This document shows, piece after piece, positions 34,652 to 43,866 of a stretch of DNA of 64,000 nt. Source of the DNA: Martelella sp. AD-3 (GTDB taxonomy: Bacteria > Pseudomonadota > Alphaproteobacteria > Rhizobiales > Rhizobiaceae). Every line of letters starts with the position of its first letter. Position 1 is the stretch's first letter. The notes beneath the pieces were generated by a model, which was not told where the DNA came from, ran no database searches, and saw only the letters and a program-made list of their open reading frames with translations. The DNA lies in assembly GCF_001578105.1 (NCBI RefSeq), contig NZ_CP014275.1, forward strand, positions 2,108,001 through 2,172,000, written 5' to 3'. A program made the position numbers and the translations under genes.

Positions 34652-37574
34652 AGAAGGCGAGCCGCTCGGGCAGCGTGATCGGCCCCGCATATGTCCCCGA
34701 GCGCCAGTCATAGAGGCGATGCCGGCTCCAGGGCCGCGTGACCGATGCGATTGCGGGGGTGATCGCGACATGTATCTCGTTGCAGGGGGCGGGCGCGAGG
34801 GCTTCGCCGCGCGCACCTGCGGGCCGGTTTTGGGCAGAGATTTCAAGATCACTGGCGACCGGTGCAGGAACGGTCGCAGCTTCGCCGTTTGAGCTAGCGC
34901 GATACTGTCTTTCACGGGCGCGCGGAACCGCTCTATCCATTTGTTGCGATGCATTTTCGCGGATGCCAGATGATTCCATCTGACTGCCCAATGCGCTGGT
35001 CGGCCGCGCGGCTTCGTCGGCCTCTGCCCGTTGCGCGAGGTCCGGTTTCGGGCCGGCGCGCGGGCTATCGGTTAGGGCGGCGCCTGCATTGCCCGTCAAC
35101 CGCGAGTGGCTGTCCTCCCAGACGGTCCCTGGCGCGTCATCGCCGATAACATAGTCAAAATCACCGAATAGCCCGACGCGCGCATGTGCGTCCATGTCCA
35201 GCGTTTCGGCGGGGCTGGATGGCTTTGCCTTATCCGGCGCTGCGCCGTCATCCGGCGGTTTGATCATGAACCGCAGGGCGCCGGTCTGGCGGCGCATCGC
35301 CGGCGTCACCAGGAAGCTTCCGGAACGGCAGGCCTCGAACCCCGGCCGATAGACGCTAATGACGATATCGGCGCGGTCGCAGGCCGCGCCGGTGAGCGCG
35401 GGCCGGAAAACCTGGGCGACGCGGAGTGGCTGGGCCTGCGCCGGCGCGCCTGAAAGCGCAGCCACGCACCATGCGTCTTTCTCGCAGATGAAGCGACCCG
35501 GGCGCGCGGCCGCGGACGCGCTATCGGCTTCAAAAGCGGCGTTCGCCGCGCGCATCTGTTCCCCGTCAAGGCGCTCGAAACGATCGACCCCGTCGAGCAG
35601 GACCGCGATCCGTTCGCCTTCGACGGGCGGCTCTGCCGCCTTTATCGCGTAGGCGCTCTGCCACTGCTCATAAATGAAGGCGGGCGGGCGGTTTTTGCTG
35701 AGGGCAGCTGCGTTGCCCGCCAGAAGCGCCAGCAGCGCGCCGTCCTCCGACACCAGCAGAACCGGCGCGCCATCCTCGCGCGGAATGATGAGAAGGCTGA
35801 GGGCGAGCGTCATCGGCGCCAGTCCCGTCAAGCGGAGGCGCGTGCGCAGCAGCACCAGCGGCATGAATCCGGCAAGAAACAGCAGCAGAAAGCCGGGCGG
35901 CATCGCGCCCGTCTCGAAGGCGCCGCCGAGACCGTCGACCCATTTCGCGATCGCGATCACCCAATCCAGGCCGAGTCCCATGGCCAGGAGAAACGGCGCA
36001 TGAAGGCCGAGAGGCATGGCCAGCATGGCGAGAAGCCCCGCCGGCATGACGAGGAAGGTGACGATCGGCATGGCCAGCAGATTGCCGAGGAGGCCGTAGC
36101 CGGCCACGCGCTGGAAATGGGCCATGGCGATCGGAGCGGTCGAAAGCCCTCCGATCAGCGCGGTCATCACGATGCCGGATGCGGCCAGCAGGATAATCCG
36201 CGCCAGGGCATGCGGCTTGAAGCCGCCCTCCCCGGCATGCCGCCTCTGCCAGAAACTGTAGCCGGCAATGAGCGCCAGCGTAGCGGCAAAGGACATCTGC
36301 ATGCCGGGTCCGATGGCTTCCGACGGTGACACGGCCAGTATCGCAAGAGCGGCAAGCGCGACATTGCGCAGGCTGATCGCCGGTCGGTCGGCCACCGCCG
36401 CGGCCAGCATGATGGCGAGCATGATGAAGGCGCGCCGCGCCGAGACCTGCATCCCGGAAATCGCGAGATAGAAGGCCGCGGCGAAAATCGCCGTAAGCGC
36501 GGCGAGTTTCTTCGTGGCGACCGCCTCGGCGGCTCTCGGCGAAAAGGACAGGATCAGCCGCAGCGCGGAAAAGAAGATGCCGGCGGCAAGCGCCATGTGC
36601 AGGCCCGAAATGGCGATCACATGGGCAAGGCCTGCATTGCGCAGGGCATTCAGCGTCCCGTCGCTCATCGCCCGCCGCTGTCCGGTGATGATCGCATTGG
36701 CGAAGGCGCCGGTATCGCCCGGAAGCACGGCGCGGATTCTTGAGGCGATCGAATCGCGCAGACCCTCGATCCAGCGGCCGGCGGCATCTCCGGCGGATTG
36801 GGCGACCCCCTGTTGCGGGAGCAACGCGGGCGTCGGCAGCGCCTGCGGGGCGCCGTAGAGGAACCCGACCGCGCCGATACCGTCGAAATAGGAGAGAAAC
36901 CCGAAATCGACCAGACCGGGCAGCGCCGGCCCGGACGGCGGGGAAAGCCGCGCGACGCCGGTCATCGCGCCGCCGATCTCGACCGGCGGCGACTTGCCGC
37001 GGGCCACAAGCGTGACCCGCTCCGGCGGACGGCGGATCGCCGGCTCTTCCGTTGCAAGGACCCGCACGACATAGCGCCATCCGCTGTCAGTCGGCTCGCG
37101 CGCCTCGACGAGGCCGGTGACGCGCGTGGTTACAGGCGAATCCAGCATCACCGTCGAAAGTCTGAGGACCTCGAACTGTGCGAACACCGCGCCCGTGAGG
37201 AATGCCGCGGCGAGGCCGGCCGCAAGCCTTCCCCCCGGTCGCGCATGCCGCAGCATCAACCAGGAAAGGACGGCAATTGCCCAATACAGCAATAGGCCCC
37301 AGAGCGCTGGCGATGCAGACCTCGAAAACCACCAGGCCGCGCCGAATGCCATCAACAGCGGGACAAACAGAAAGGCCCGGCCGAAGGCCAGTTCCTCGCC
37401 AGCAAGCGCGACAAAACGCCCCACCGGTCGTCGCGGGCCGGCATAAGCGCTCCGGTTGTGCGGCAAGGCGCGAAAAGGCCGCCTCAAACGGCGCCGGGCG
37501 CGCCCCTTCCAGCCGCCGCCCCTTTTGCCGGGGCGGCGTTCCAGGCCTTCAGACTGCTCCCGTCCCTCTTCCAT
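34605..37574 (-). CDS. comEC: ComEC/Rec2-family DNA-uptake channel protein
   Basis: An 989-residue polytopic membrane protein related to the channel that imports single-stranded DNA in competent bacteria. The N-terminal DUF4131 part, the Competence domain (for example [20 protein letters not shown] and [18 protein letters not shown]) and a C-terminal soluble region are present. Residues about 821-930 are a low-complexity stretch rich in Ala, Arg, Pro and Glu; a conserved-looking ending [16 protein letters not shown] resumes after it. The start is uncertain because the first 50 residues are very basic and the ribosome-binding site is weak. It overlaps lexA tail to tail by 47 nt. Whether the organism is competent is unknown. 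Confidence 0.88.
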   Translation of the reverse strand: MEEGREQSEGLERRPGKRGGGWKGRARRRLRRPFRALPHNRSAYAGPRRPVGRFVALAGEELAFGRAFLFVPLLMAFGAAWWFSRSASPALWGLLLYWAIAVLSWLMLRHARPGGRLAAGLAAAFLTGAVFAQFEVLRLSTVMLDSPVTTRVTGLVEAREPTDSGWRYVVRVLATEEPAIRRPPERVTLVARGKSPPVEIGGAMTGVARLSPPSGPALPGLVDFGFLSYFDGIGAVGFLYGAPQALPTPALLPQQGVAQSAGDAAGRWIEGLRDSIASRIRAVLPGDTGAFANAIITGQRRAMSDGTLNALRNAGLAHVIAISGLHMALAAGIFFSALRLILSFSPRAAEAVATKKLAALTAIFAAAFYLAISGMQVSARRAFIMLAIMLAAAVADRPAISLRNVALAALAILAVSPSEAIGPGMQMSFAATLALIAGYSFWQRRHAGEGGFKPHALARIILLAASGIVMTALIGGLSTAPIAMAHFQRVAGYGLLGNLLAMPIVTFLVMPAGLLAMLAMPLGLHAPFLLAMGLGLDWVIAIAKWVDGLGGAFETGAMPPGFLLLFLAGFMPLVLLRTRLRLTGLAPMTLALSLLIIPREDGAPVLLVSEDGALLALLAGNAAALSKNRPPAFIYEQWQSAYAIKAAEPPVEGERIAVLLDGVDRFERLDGEQMRAANAAFEADSASAAARPGRFICEKDAWCVAALSGAPAQAQPLRVAQVFRPALTGAACDRADIVISVYRPGFEACRSGSFLVTPAMRRQTGALRFMIKPPDDGAAPDKAKPSSPAETLDMDAHARVGLFGDFDYVIGDDAPGTVWEDSHSRLTGNAGAALTDSPRAGPKPDLAQRAEADEAARPTSALGSQMESSGIRENASQQMDRAVPRARERQYRASSNGEAATVPAPVASDLEISAQNRPAGARGEALAPAPCNEIHVAITPAIASVTRPWSRHRLYDWRSGTYAGPITLPERLAFFSGSGGSGRQACPEP

Positions 37575-37825
37575 TCCACCCGCCCGCGTGCAACGTCCGG
37601 TATCGTGTATCCGGTCGTAATGAAATGCAACGTTGCAGGCGGAGACGGTCGGGAAATTTTCCTTTTCAGATCATGAAAAAACTTGCTAAACGCAATTATA
37701 AATCATCAATTGCACCGCAACATGAACCGTTCAGCGGCTTGGCAGCGGCGCATCGATCCTATACCTAGTTCATACCTTTGCTCGTGTATCTCACGCGTGT
37801 CGCGCTGGAAGATTTGGAGGATAGC

Positions 37826-39112
37826 ATGACGGAAACTGGCAAACTCATCTTGGACGGACAGGAACTGGAACTGAACGTCGAAGCAGGCACCTTCGGTCCA
37901 AAAGTGCTCGACATCGCCTCGCTCTACAAACAGTCGGGCATGTTCACATACGACCCCGGCTTCACCTCAACCGCGTCGTGCAAGTCCACGATCACCTACA
38001 TTGACGGCGACGAGGGCGTGCTGCTGCATCGCGGCTATCCGATCGACCAGCTGGCCGAAAATGCGGACTTCCTGGAAGTGTGCTATCTGCTGCTGTTCGG
38101 CGAGTTGCCGACGGCAACGCAGAAGAAGGATTTCGACTTCCGCGTCACCCACCACACGATGATCCATGAGCAGCTGACGCGGCTCTTCACCGGCTTCCGC
38201 CGCGATGCCCATCCGATGGCCATCATCTGCGGCTGCGTCGGCGCCATGTCGGCATTCTACCACGACTCGATCGACATCTCGGACCCCTACAAGCGCGAGA
38301 TCGCCAGCATCCGGATGATCGCAAAGATCCCGACGATCGCGGCGATGGCCTACAAGTACCACGTCGGCGAACCCTTCGTTTACCCGCGCAACGACCTCGA
38401 TTATGCGGCGAATTTCCTGCACATGTGCTTCGCCACGCCGTGCGAGGAATACAAGGTCAACCCGATCCTCTCGCGCGCCCTTGACCGCATCTTCATCCTG
38501 CATGCCGATCACGAGCAGAACGCTTCGACCTCGACCGTGCGCCTCGCCGGTTCTTCGGGCGCGAACCCGTTCGCCTGCATCGCGGCCGGCATCGCCTGCC
38601 TCTGGGGCCCTGCCCATGGCGGCGCCAACGAAGCTGCGCTCAACATGCTCAAGGAGATCGGCTCCGTTGACCGCATCCCCGAATACATCGCCCGTGCAAA
38701 GGACCGCGACGATCCGTTCCGCCTGATGGGCTTCGGTCACCGCGTCTACAAGAACTACGATCCCCGCGCCAAGATCATGCAGAAGACCTGCCACGAGGTT
38801 CTGGGCGAGCTCGGCATCAAGGACGATCCGCTCCTCGATGTGGCCATGGAACTGGAAAAGATCGCGCTGACGGACGAGTACTTCATCGAGAAGAAGCTCT
38901 ATCCGAACATCGACTTCTATTCCGGCATCACGCTGAAGGCGCTCGGCTTCCCCACCACCATGTTCACCGTGCTGTTCGCCCTTGCCCGCACGGTCGGCTG
39001 GATCGCCCAGTGGAACGAGATGATCGAGGATCCGGAACAGCGCATCGGCCGTCCGCGCCAGCTCTACACAGGCGCCGCCGAACGCGATTTCGTGGCGATC
39101 GCCGATCGCTGA
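37826..39112 (+). CDS. gltA: Citrate synthase (type II)
   Basis: Condenses oxaloacetate with acetyl-CoA, the entry step of the citric acid cycle. The 428-residue protein has the family length. Visible are [20 protein letters not shown], the catalytic histidine regions [13 protein letters not shown] and [14 protein letters not shown], and the Asp-bearing segment NIDFYSGI. The ATG at 37826 follows TTGGAGG by 5 nt; an upstream in-frame extension is not needed. The 251 nt ahead of it hold no gene. A terminator follows. Confidence 0.98.
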   Translation: MTETGKLILDGQELELNVEAGTFGPKVLDIASLYKQSGMFTYDPGFTSTASCKSTITYIDGDEGVLLHRGYPIDQLAENADFLEVCYLLLFGELPTATQKKDFDFRVTHHTMIHEQLTRLFTGFRRDAHPMAIICGCVGAMSAFYHDSIDISDPYKREIASIRMIAKIPTIAAMAYKYHVGEPFVYPRNDLDYAANFLHMCFATPCEEYKVNPILSRALDRIFILHADHEQNASTSTVRLAGSSGANPFACIAAGIACLWGPAHGGANEAALNMLKEIGSVDRIPEYIARAKDRDDPFRLMGFGHRVYKNYDPRAKIMQKTCHEVLGELGIKDDPLLDVAMELEKIALTDEYFIEKKLYPNIDFYSGITLKALGFPTTMFTVLFALARTVGWIAQWNEMIEDPEQRIGRPRQLYTGAAERDFVAIADR

Positions 39113-39143
39113 CCGCGCGCTTCGAGAAAGCGCAGAAACGTCG

Positions 39144-39174
39144 AAGGCCGGTCCATGTGACCGGCCTTTTGTTT
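39144..39174 (+). terminator. Terminator of gltA
   Basis: Perfect 10-bp stem AAGGCCGGTC / GACCGGCCTT with a CATGT loop, followed by TTGTTTGT, 32 nt after the stop codon. Confidence 0.88.
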
Positions 39175-39296
39175 GTCGTGCTCCGAGCGGAAAACGTCTT
39201 TTGCGGGCGGGGATCTGGAGCGACGGAAGCAAGGCGGAGGTGGATCTCAGTGGAAAAAAGACGCTCCCACGCCGAAGCGGCGCGATCCCCGCAGGG

Positions 39297-40523
39297 CTAC
39301 TCGGCCAGCATGCTCTCCAGCCGCTGGGCCTCGGCGCCGGGCACGCGAATGTCAAGGTCGACGGAGCCGTCCTCAAGGTCGCGGCGCGCGTCAACGATCG
39401 CGTGTTCGTAGATCCACGGCAGAAGATGAAGCCTGTCCGGCGAAAGCGTGATGGTCGTTTCGGTGAGAACGCCCGCCAGCCGCGCCGCGATCTTTTCCAC
39501 GAGCGCATCGACGCCCTCGCCGGTCACGGCCGAAACACCCATCACCGCATCGCTGGCAGCCGCCCGCGCCATCAGCGCGTCGTGCTCTTCGCTTTCAAGA
39601 AGGTCGAGCTTGTTCCAGACCTCGATGATCCGCTCGTTCTGCGCCTTCTCATCGATGCCGAGTTCGCCCAGAATGCGCAGCACGTCGTCGGACTGCGCAT
39701 CACGCGCGGGATCGGCCATGTCGCGCACATGGAGTATCAGGTCGGCCTCAAGCACCTCCTCCAGCGTCGCGCGGAAGGCGGCGACGAGATGGGTCGGAAG
39801 GTCGGAGATGAAACCCACCGTGTCGGACAGGATGACGGTGCGTCCATGCGGCAGCTTCATGCGCCTCAGCGTCGGATCGAGCGTGGCGAAAAGCATGTCC
39901 TCGGCCAGCACCCCTGCGCCGGTGATCCGGTTGAACAGGGTCGATTTTCCGGCATTGGTATAGCCGACGAGCGCCACGATCGGATGCGGCACCTTCTTGC
40001 GCTTGGAGCGATGGAGCTTTCGCGTGCGCACCACCTGCTCCAGTTCGCGCTCCAGCTTGGTGATCCGTTCGCGTAAGAGCCTTCGGTCGGCCTCGATCTG
40101 GGTTTCGCCGGGTCCGCCCATGAAGCCGCCGCCGCCGCGCTGGCGCTCCAGGTGGGTCCAGCTTCTGACAAGGCGGCCGCGCTGATAGTTCAGATGCGCA
40201 AGCTCGACCTGCAGTCGCCCCTCCTTGGTGGAGGCGCGCTCGCCGAAGATTTCGAGAATGAGCCCGGTTCGGTCGATGACCTTGGCCACCCATTCCTTCT
40301 CGAGATTGCGCTGCTGAACGGGGGAAAGCGGATGATCGACGATGACGAGGCCGATGTTGCGCGCATCGAGCAATTCGTCGATTTCCTTGATCTTGCCGGT
40401 CCCGATCAGCGTCGCCGGACGCGGTTCGTTGACCGTGACGATCTCGGAGGCAACGACATCGAGCCCGATCGCGCGGGCAAGGCCGACGGCCTCCTGCAGG
40501 CGGCTTTCGGGCGCGCGCGACAT
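39297..40523 (-). CDS. hflX: GTPase HflX
   Basis: A ribosome-associated GTPase that splits stalled or stressed ribosomes. The 408 residues from the first ATG include the N-terminal HflX domain (ATLIGTGKIKEIDEL), the linker RGGGGFMGGPGETQIE and the G domain with VGYTNAGKST (G1), DPTLRR (G2) and DTVGFI (G3). The ATG at 40523 gives a protein shorter than usual: translation upstream in the same frame yields RALVLVPVIKAQ, which looks like the normal HflX start, but no ATG, GTG or TTG precedes it before a stop at 40638-40640. It follows hfq, as in many proteobacteria. Confidence 0.93.
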   Translation of the reverse strand: MSRAPESRLQEAVGLARAIGLDVVASEIVTVNEPRPATLIGTGKIKEIDELLDARNIGLVIVDHPLSPVQQRNLEKEWVAKVIDRTGLILEIFGERASTKEGRLQVELAHLNYQRGRLVRSWTHLERQRGGGGFMGGPGETQIEADRRLLRERITKLERELEQVVRTRKLHRSKRKKVPHPIVALVGYTNAGKSTLFNRITGAGVLAEDMLFATLDPTLRRMKLPHGRTVILSDTVGFISDLPTHLVAAFRATLEEVLEADLILHVRDMADPARDAQSDDVLRILGELGIDEKAQNERIIEVWNKLDLLESEEHDALMARAAASDAVMGVSAVTGEGVDALVEKIAARLAGVLTETTITLSPDRLHLLPWIYEHAIVDARRDLEDGSVDLDIRVPGAEAQRLESMLAE

Positions 40524-40645
40524 GACTTCGCCCTCGCTGCCGCGCTGCGCCTTGATGACCGGAACGAGAACCAGCGCCCGGGATGAATCCCGGTTCTCAT
40601 ACTCGCTTTCAGGAAAGAATGTATCGGTAATGGAAGATCACCAGA

Positions 40646-40888
40646 TCAGGAGGCGTTGTCGTCGTTCTCGAACATCTGCACAGGCTGGCCAGGCATGATC
40701 GTCGAGATCGCATGCTTGTAGACCAGCTGCGAATGCCCATCGCGACGCAACAAAACGCAGAAATTGTCAAAAGACGTGACAACACCCGTCAGTTTTACCC
40801 CGTTGATGAGAAAAATCGTGAGCGAGATCTTCTGCTTGCGGACAGTATTGAGAAAAAGATCCTGCAAATTCTGAGAACGTTCCGCCAT
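40646..40888 (-). CDS. hfq: RNA chaperone Hfq
   Basis: An 80-residue Sm-like hexamer subunit that pairs small RNAs with mRNAs. Sm1 is seen in [21 protein letters not shown] and Sm2 in the conserved YKHAIST. The short acidic C-terminal tail is usual for alphaproteobacteria. It lies between trkA and hflX, the conserved hfq-hflX pair; 173 nt separate it from trkA, enough for its own promoter, which I could not identify. Confidence 0.98.
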   Translation of the reverse strand: MAERSQNLQDLFLNTVRKQKISLTIFLINGVKLTGVVTSFDNFCVLLRRDGHSQLVYKHAISTIMPGQPVQMFENDDNAS

Positions 40889-41061
40889 GGCGCCGCTTCT
40901 TTCTTACTTTTGCCGGCCAGCGGCCGGTGCCCACCTCATATGCGTTGCTTCCAAAGCATGGAAACAACCAGTCAGGCTTTGGTGGTAGCAAATTGACAAG
41001 GCTTCCGCAACGGCGAAAACCGATCGCCCGCCGCAACGCAACGCCGTACGCACCGGGAATG

Positions 41062-42438
41062 TCAGAAATACTGGATCGAGACCCTGAACAGCTGCTCCAC
41101 ATGACGCACGGCGGAGGCCACGGCGAACAGGATGACGCGGTCATGCGGCTTGATCTTCAGATCGCCGGTCGGGCGCAGGATCGCATTGCCGCGATAGACG
41201 GCGCCGATACGGATGCCCTCCGGCAGATCGAGATCGCGAAACGGCGTTCCGACCAGCGGTGACGTCGTCAGCGCTTCCGCCTCGATCACCTCGGCCGCTC
41301 CCTTCTGCACGGCATAGACCGAGCGGATACGCCCCTTGCGGACATGCTGGAGCACGCGCGAGATGGTGACAGCGCGCGGGTTGATATAGGCATCGATCCC
41401 CAGCGACTTCGTCACCTCGTGGAAGGACGGATTGTTGAGCAGCGCCAGGTTCGACTTGCAGCCAAGCTGTTTGGCGATCACCGAGGCCAGGATATTGGTC
41501 TGGTCGTTATTGGTGAGGGCGACCATCAGATGCGCGTCGGGTACGTCGGCCTGGATCATGATGTTCTGATCGAGCGCCGACCCCTGCAGCACGATGCCGT
41601 GGTGCAGCGCATCGGAGACGGTGATGGCCTTTTCGCGGTCGAGCTCGATCATTTTCAGCCGCGTCTTGGGCTGCAGTTCCTCGATCGACTTGGCCACGAA
41701 GAAGCCGATATTGCCGCCGCCGGCGATCACGATCCGCCGCGCCTCCTGCTCCTCATGTCCGAAAAGCGCCAGCGTGCGGCGGATATGCTCCTGCTCGCAG
41801 ACGACATAGACGAGATCGCCGGCGAGAATCTGGTCCGTCGAATGCGGAATGATCACTTCCTCGTCGCGGTAGATCCCGGTCACGGTTGCGTTCAGATCTG
41901 GAAAGAGCTGGCTGAGCTGCATCAGCGGCGTGTTCAGAACCGGGCAGTCATCATTGCATTCGACCGCCAGCATCGCGATCTTCTCATCGGCAAAACGCAC
42001 GATATCGGTTGCGCCGGGAAAGGAAATGCGCCGCAGAACCATCTTGCCGACCTCGACTTCCGGCGAGATCGTCACGTCGATCGGCATGTGGTCGCGCGAG
42101 AAGAGATCCGAATAGTGCGAATGCAGATAGCTCTGCGAGCGGATGCGCGCAATCTTGGTCGGCACGTTGAACAGCGAATGCGCCACCTGGCAGGCAACCA
42201 TGTTGATCTCGTCGTGCAGCGTCACGGCGATGATCATGTCCGCCTGGTCTGCGCCGGCCTTGGCCAGCACGTCCGGATGGGCGCCGTGGCCGACATAGCC
42301 GCGCACGTCGAGTAGTTCGGTAATGGCGGCGATCAGCGAGGCTGACGTATCGATGACGGAGACATCGTTATATTCCTGGGAAAGGCGTTCGGCGATGCCG
42401 AATCCGACCTGGCCCGCGCCGCAGATAATGATTTTCAT
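41062..42438 (-). CDS. trkA: Trk potassium uptake regulatory protein TrkA
   Basis: A 458-residue peripheral membrane protein that gates the TrkH/TrkG potassium channel in response to nucleotide binding. Two RCK/TrkA_N modules are visible: IIICGAGQVGFGIAERL at the N-terminus and IVIAGGGNIGFFVAKSI in the second half, each followed by a TrkA_C region. The channel gene is not adjacent. It lies 63 nt after ntrX, in the conserved ntrYX-trkA-hfq-hflX order of Rhizobiales. Confidence 0.95.
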   Translation of the reverse strand: MKIIICGAGQVGFGIAERLSQEYNDVSVIDTSASLIAAITELLDVRGYVGHGAHPDVLAKAGADQADMIIAVTLHDEINMVACQVAHSLFNVPTKIARIRSQSYLHSHYSDLFSRDHMPIDVTISPEVEVGKMVLRRISFPGATDIVRFADEKIAMLAVECNDDCPVLNTPLMQLSQLFPDLNATVTGIYRDEEVIIPHSTDQILAGDLVYVVCEQEHIRRTLALFGHEEQEARRIVIAGGGNIGFFVAKSIEELQPKTRLKMIELDREKAITVSDALHHGIVLQGSALDQNIMIQADVPDAHLMVALTNNDQTNILASVIAKQLGCKSNLALLNNPSFHEVTKSLGIDAYINPRAVTISRVLQHVRKGRIRSVYAVQKGAAEVIEAEALTTSPLVGTPFRDLDLPEGIRIGAVYRGNAILRPTGDLKIKPHDRVILFAVASAVRHVEQLFRVSIQYF

Positions 42439-42501
42439 CGGACCCCTCTGGGGTTTTGGAATTCCGGTGGATCAGCGGACCGCAATCTGCCCGGTTTTCC
42501 G

Positions 42502-43866
42502 TCAAATGCCAAGGGACTTCAGCTTGCGGTGCAATGCCGAGCGCTCCATGCCGACGAACTCGGCGGTGCGCGAAATGTTTCCCCCGAAGCGATTGATCTG
42601 GGCCATCAGATAGTCGCGCTCGAAACGCTCGCGCGCCTCCCTGAGCGGCAGCGTCATGATATGGGCGTCGCCCGAGGTCTGGATCTGCGGCAACACGTCG
42701 GAAAGGTCCGCAGGCAGCAGTTCGGCGCCGATCGGCTGGGCGGCATCTTCCTCGCGCGAGAGGATCAGCAGCCGCTCCAGATTGTTGCGCAGCTGGCGGA
42801 TATTGCCCGGCCAGTCATGCGCCTGGAGGATGGCCATGGCATCATCGCCGATCCGGCGCTGGCGGATGCCCGCCTGCTCGCAAAGCTGGCGCATGATGAA
42901 GTCGACGAGGAAGGGAATGTCCTCCCGCCGCTCGGAAAGCGCGGGGATGCGAACAGGCACGACGGCGAGGCGGTGGAACAGGTCCTGGCGGAACAGGCCA
43001 TCGTCGATGCGCGCCCTGAGGTCGAGCGCCGTCGAGGACAGGATCCGGACGTCGACCGTTACCCGCCGGCTGCCGCCGACGCGCTCGAACTGCTGGTCGA
43101 TCAGAACGCGCAAGATCTTCTTCTGCGTTTCGAGCGGCATTTCGCCGATCTCGTCGAGGTAGAGCGTGCCGCGATGGGCGCGCTCGAGTGCGCCGGTCTT
43201 GCGGCTCCGCCCGCCGCCCGGCTCGACGCCGAACAGTTCTGTCTCCATGTTCTCCGGCGTGATCGCAGCGGCATTCAGCGCCACGAAGGGCGCTTCGGCG
43301 CGCTGGCTCTTCCTGTGCATCAGCCGCGCGACGATCTCCTTGCCGGAGCCCGAACCGCCGAAGATCATCACGCGGCTGTTGGTCGGCCCGACCTTCTCGA
43401 CGGTCTGGCGCAGTTGCGAGATCAAGAGCGAGGAGCCGACGAGCTCGTCCGGGTCGCCGCTCTTGCGCTTCAGCTCCTGGACTTCCGATTTCAGCCGCGA
43501 ATTCTCCAGAGCCCGCTCGGCAATCAGCACCAGCCGGTCGGCCTTGAACGGCTTTTCGATGAAATCGAAGGCGCCGCGCTTGATCGACGAGACCGCGGTC
43601 TCGATGTTGCCATGGCCGGAGATCATCACCACGGGCAGGTCGGGATAGCGCTGCTTGATCTCTTCCAGGAGCGCCAACCCGTCCAGCCGGCTGCCCTGCA
43701 TCCAGATGTCGAGAAAGATCAGGCGCGGCACGCGGTCGGCGATCGCGGCGAGCGCGCTGTCGCTGTCATGGGCGACGCGCGCCTCATGCCCTTCGTCGGA
43801 AAGGATGCCCGAGACGATATCACGGATATCCGCCTCGTCGTCGACGACGAGAATATCAGAGGCCAT
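42502..43866 (-). CDS. ntrX: Response regulator NtrX (AAA+ type, GAFTGA loop missing)
   Basis: A 454-residue regulator paired with the membrane kinase NtrY. The receiver domain starts ILVVDDEADIRD with the phospho-acceptor in RLIFLDIW. The AAA+ domain has Walker A GGSGSGKE and RGTLYLDEIGEM, and the C-terminus has a Fis-type helix-turn-helix (NISRTAEFVGMERSALHRKL). The sigma-54-contacting GAFTGA loop is replaced by a GGGRSRKTGALERAH segment, so activation of sigma-54 seems unlikely; action as a repressor or sigma-70-type regulator is inferred. The ATG at 43866, with AAGGAAG upstream, overlaps the end of ntrY by 11 nt. Confidence 0.95.
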   Translation of the reverse strand: MASDILVVDDEADIRDIVSGILSDEGHEARVAHDSDSALAAIADRVPRLIFLDIWMQGSRLDGLALLEEIKQRYPDLPVVMISGHGNIETAVSSIKRGAFDFIEKPFKADRLVLIAERALENSRLKSEVQELKRKSGDPDELVGSSLLISQLRQTVEKVGPTNSRVMIFGGSGSGKEIVARLMHRKSQRAEAPFVALNAAAITPENMETELFGVEPGGGRSRKTGALERAHRGTLYLDEIGEMPLETQKKILRVLIDQQFERVGGSRRVTVDVRILSSTALDLRARIDDGLFRQDLFHRLAVVPVRIPALSERREDIPFLVDFIMRQLCEQAGIRQRRIGDDAMAILQAHDWPGNIRQLRNNLERLLILSREEDAAQPIGAELLPADLSDVLPQIQTSGDAHIMTLPLREARERFERDYLMAQINRFGGNISRTAEFVGMERSALHRKLKSLGI

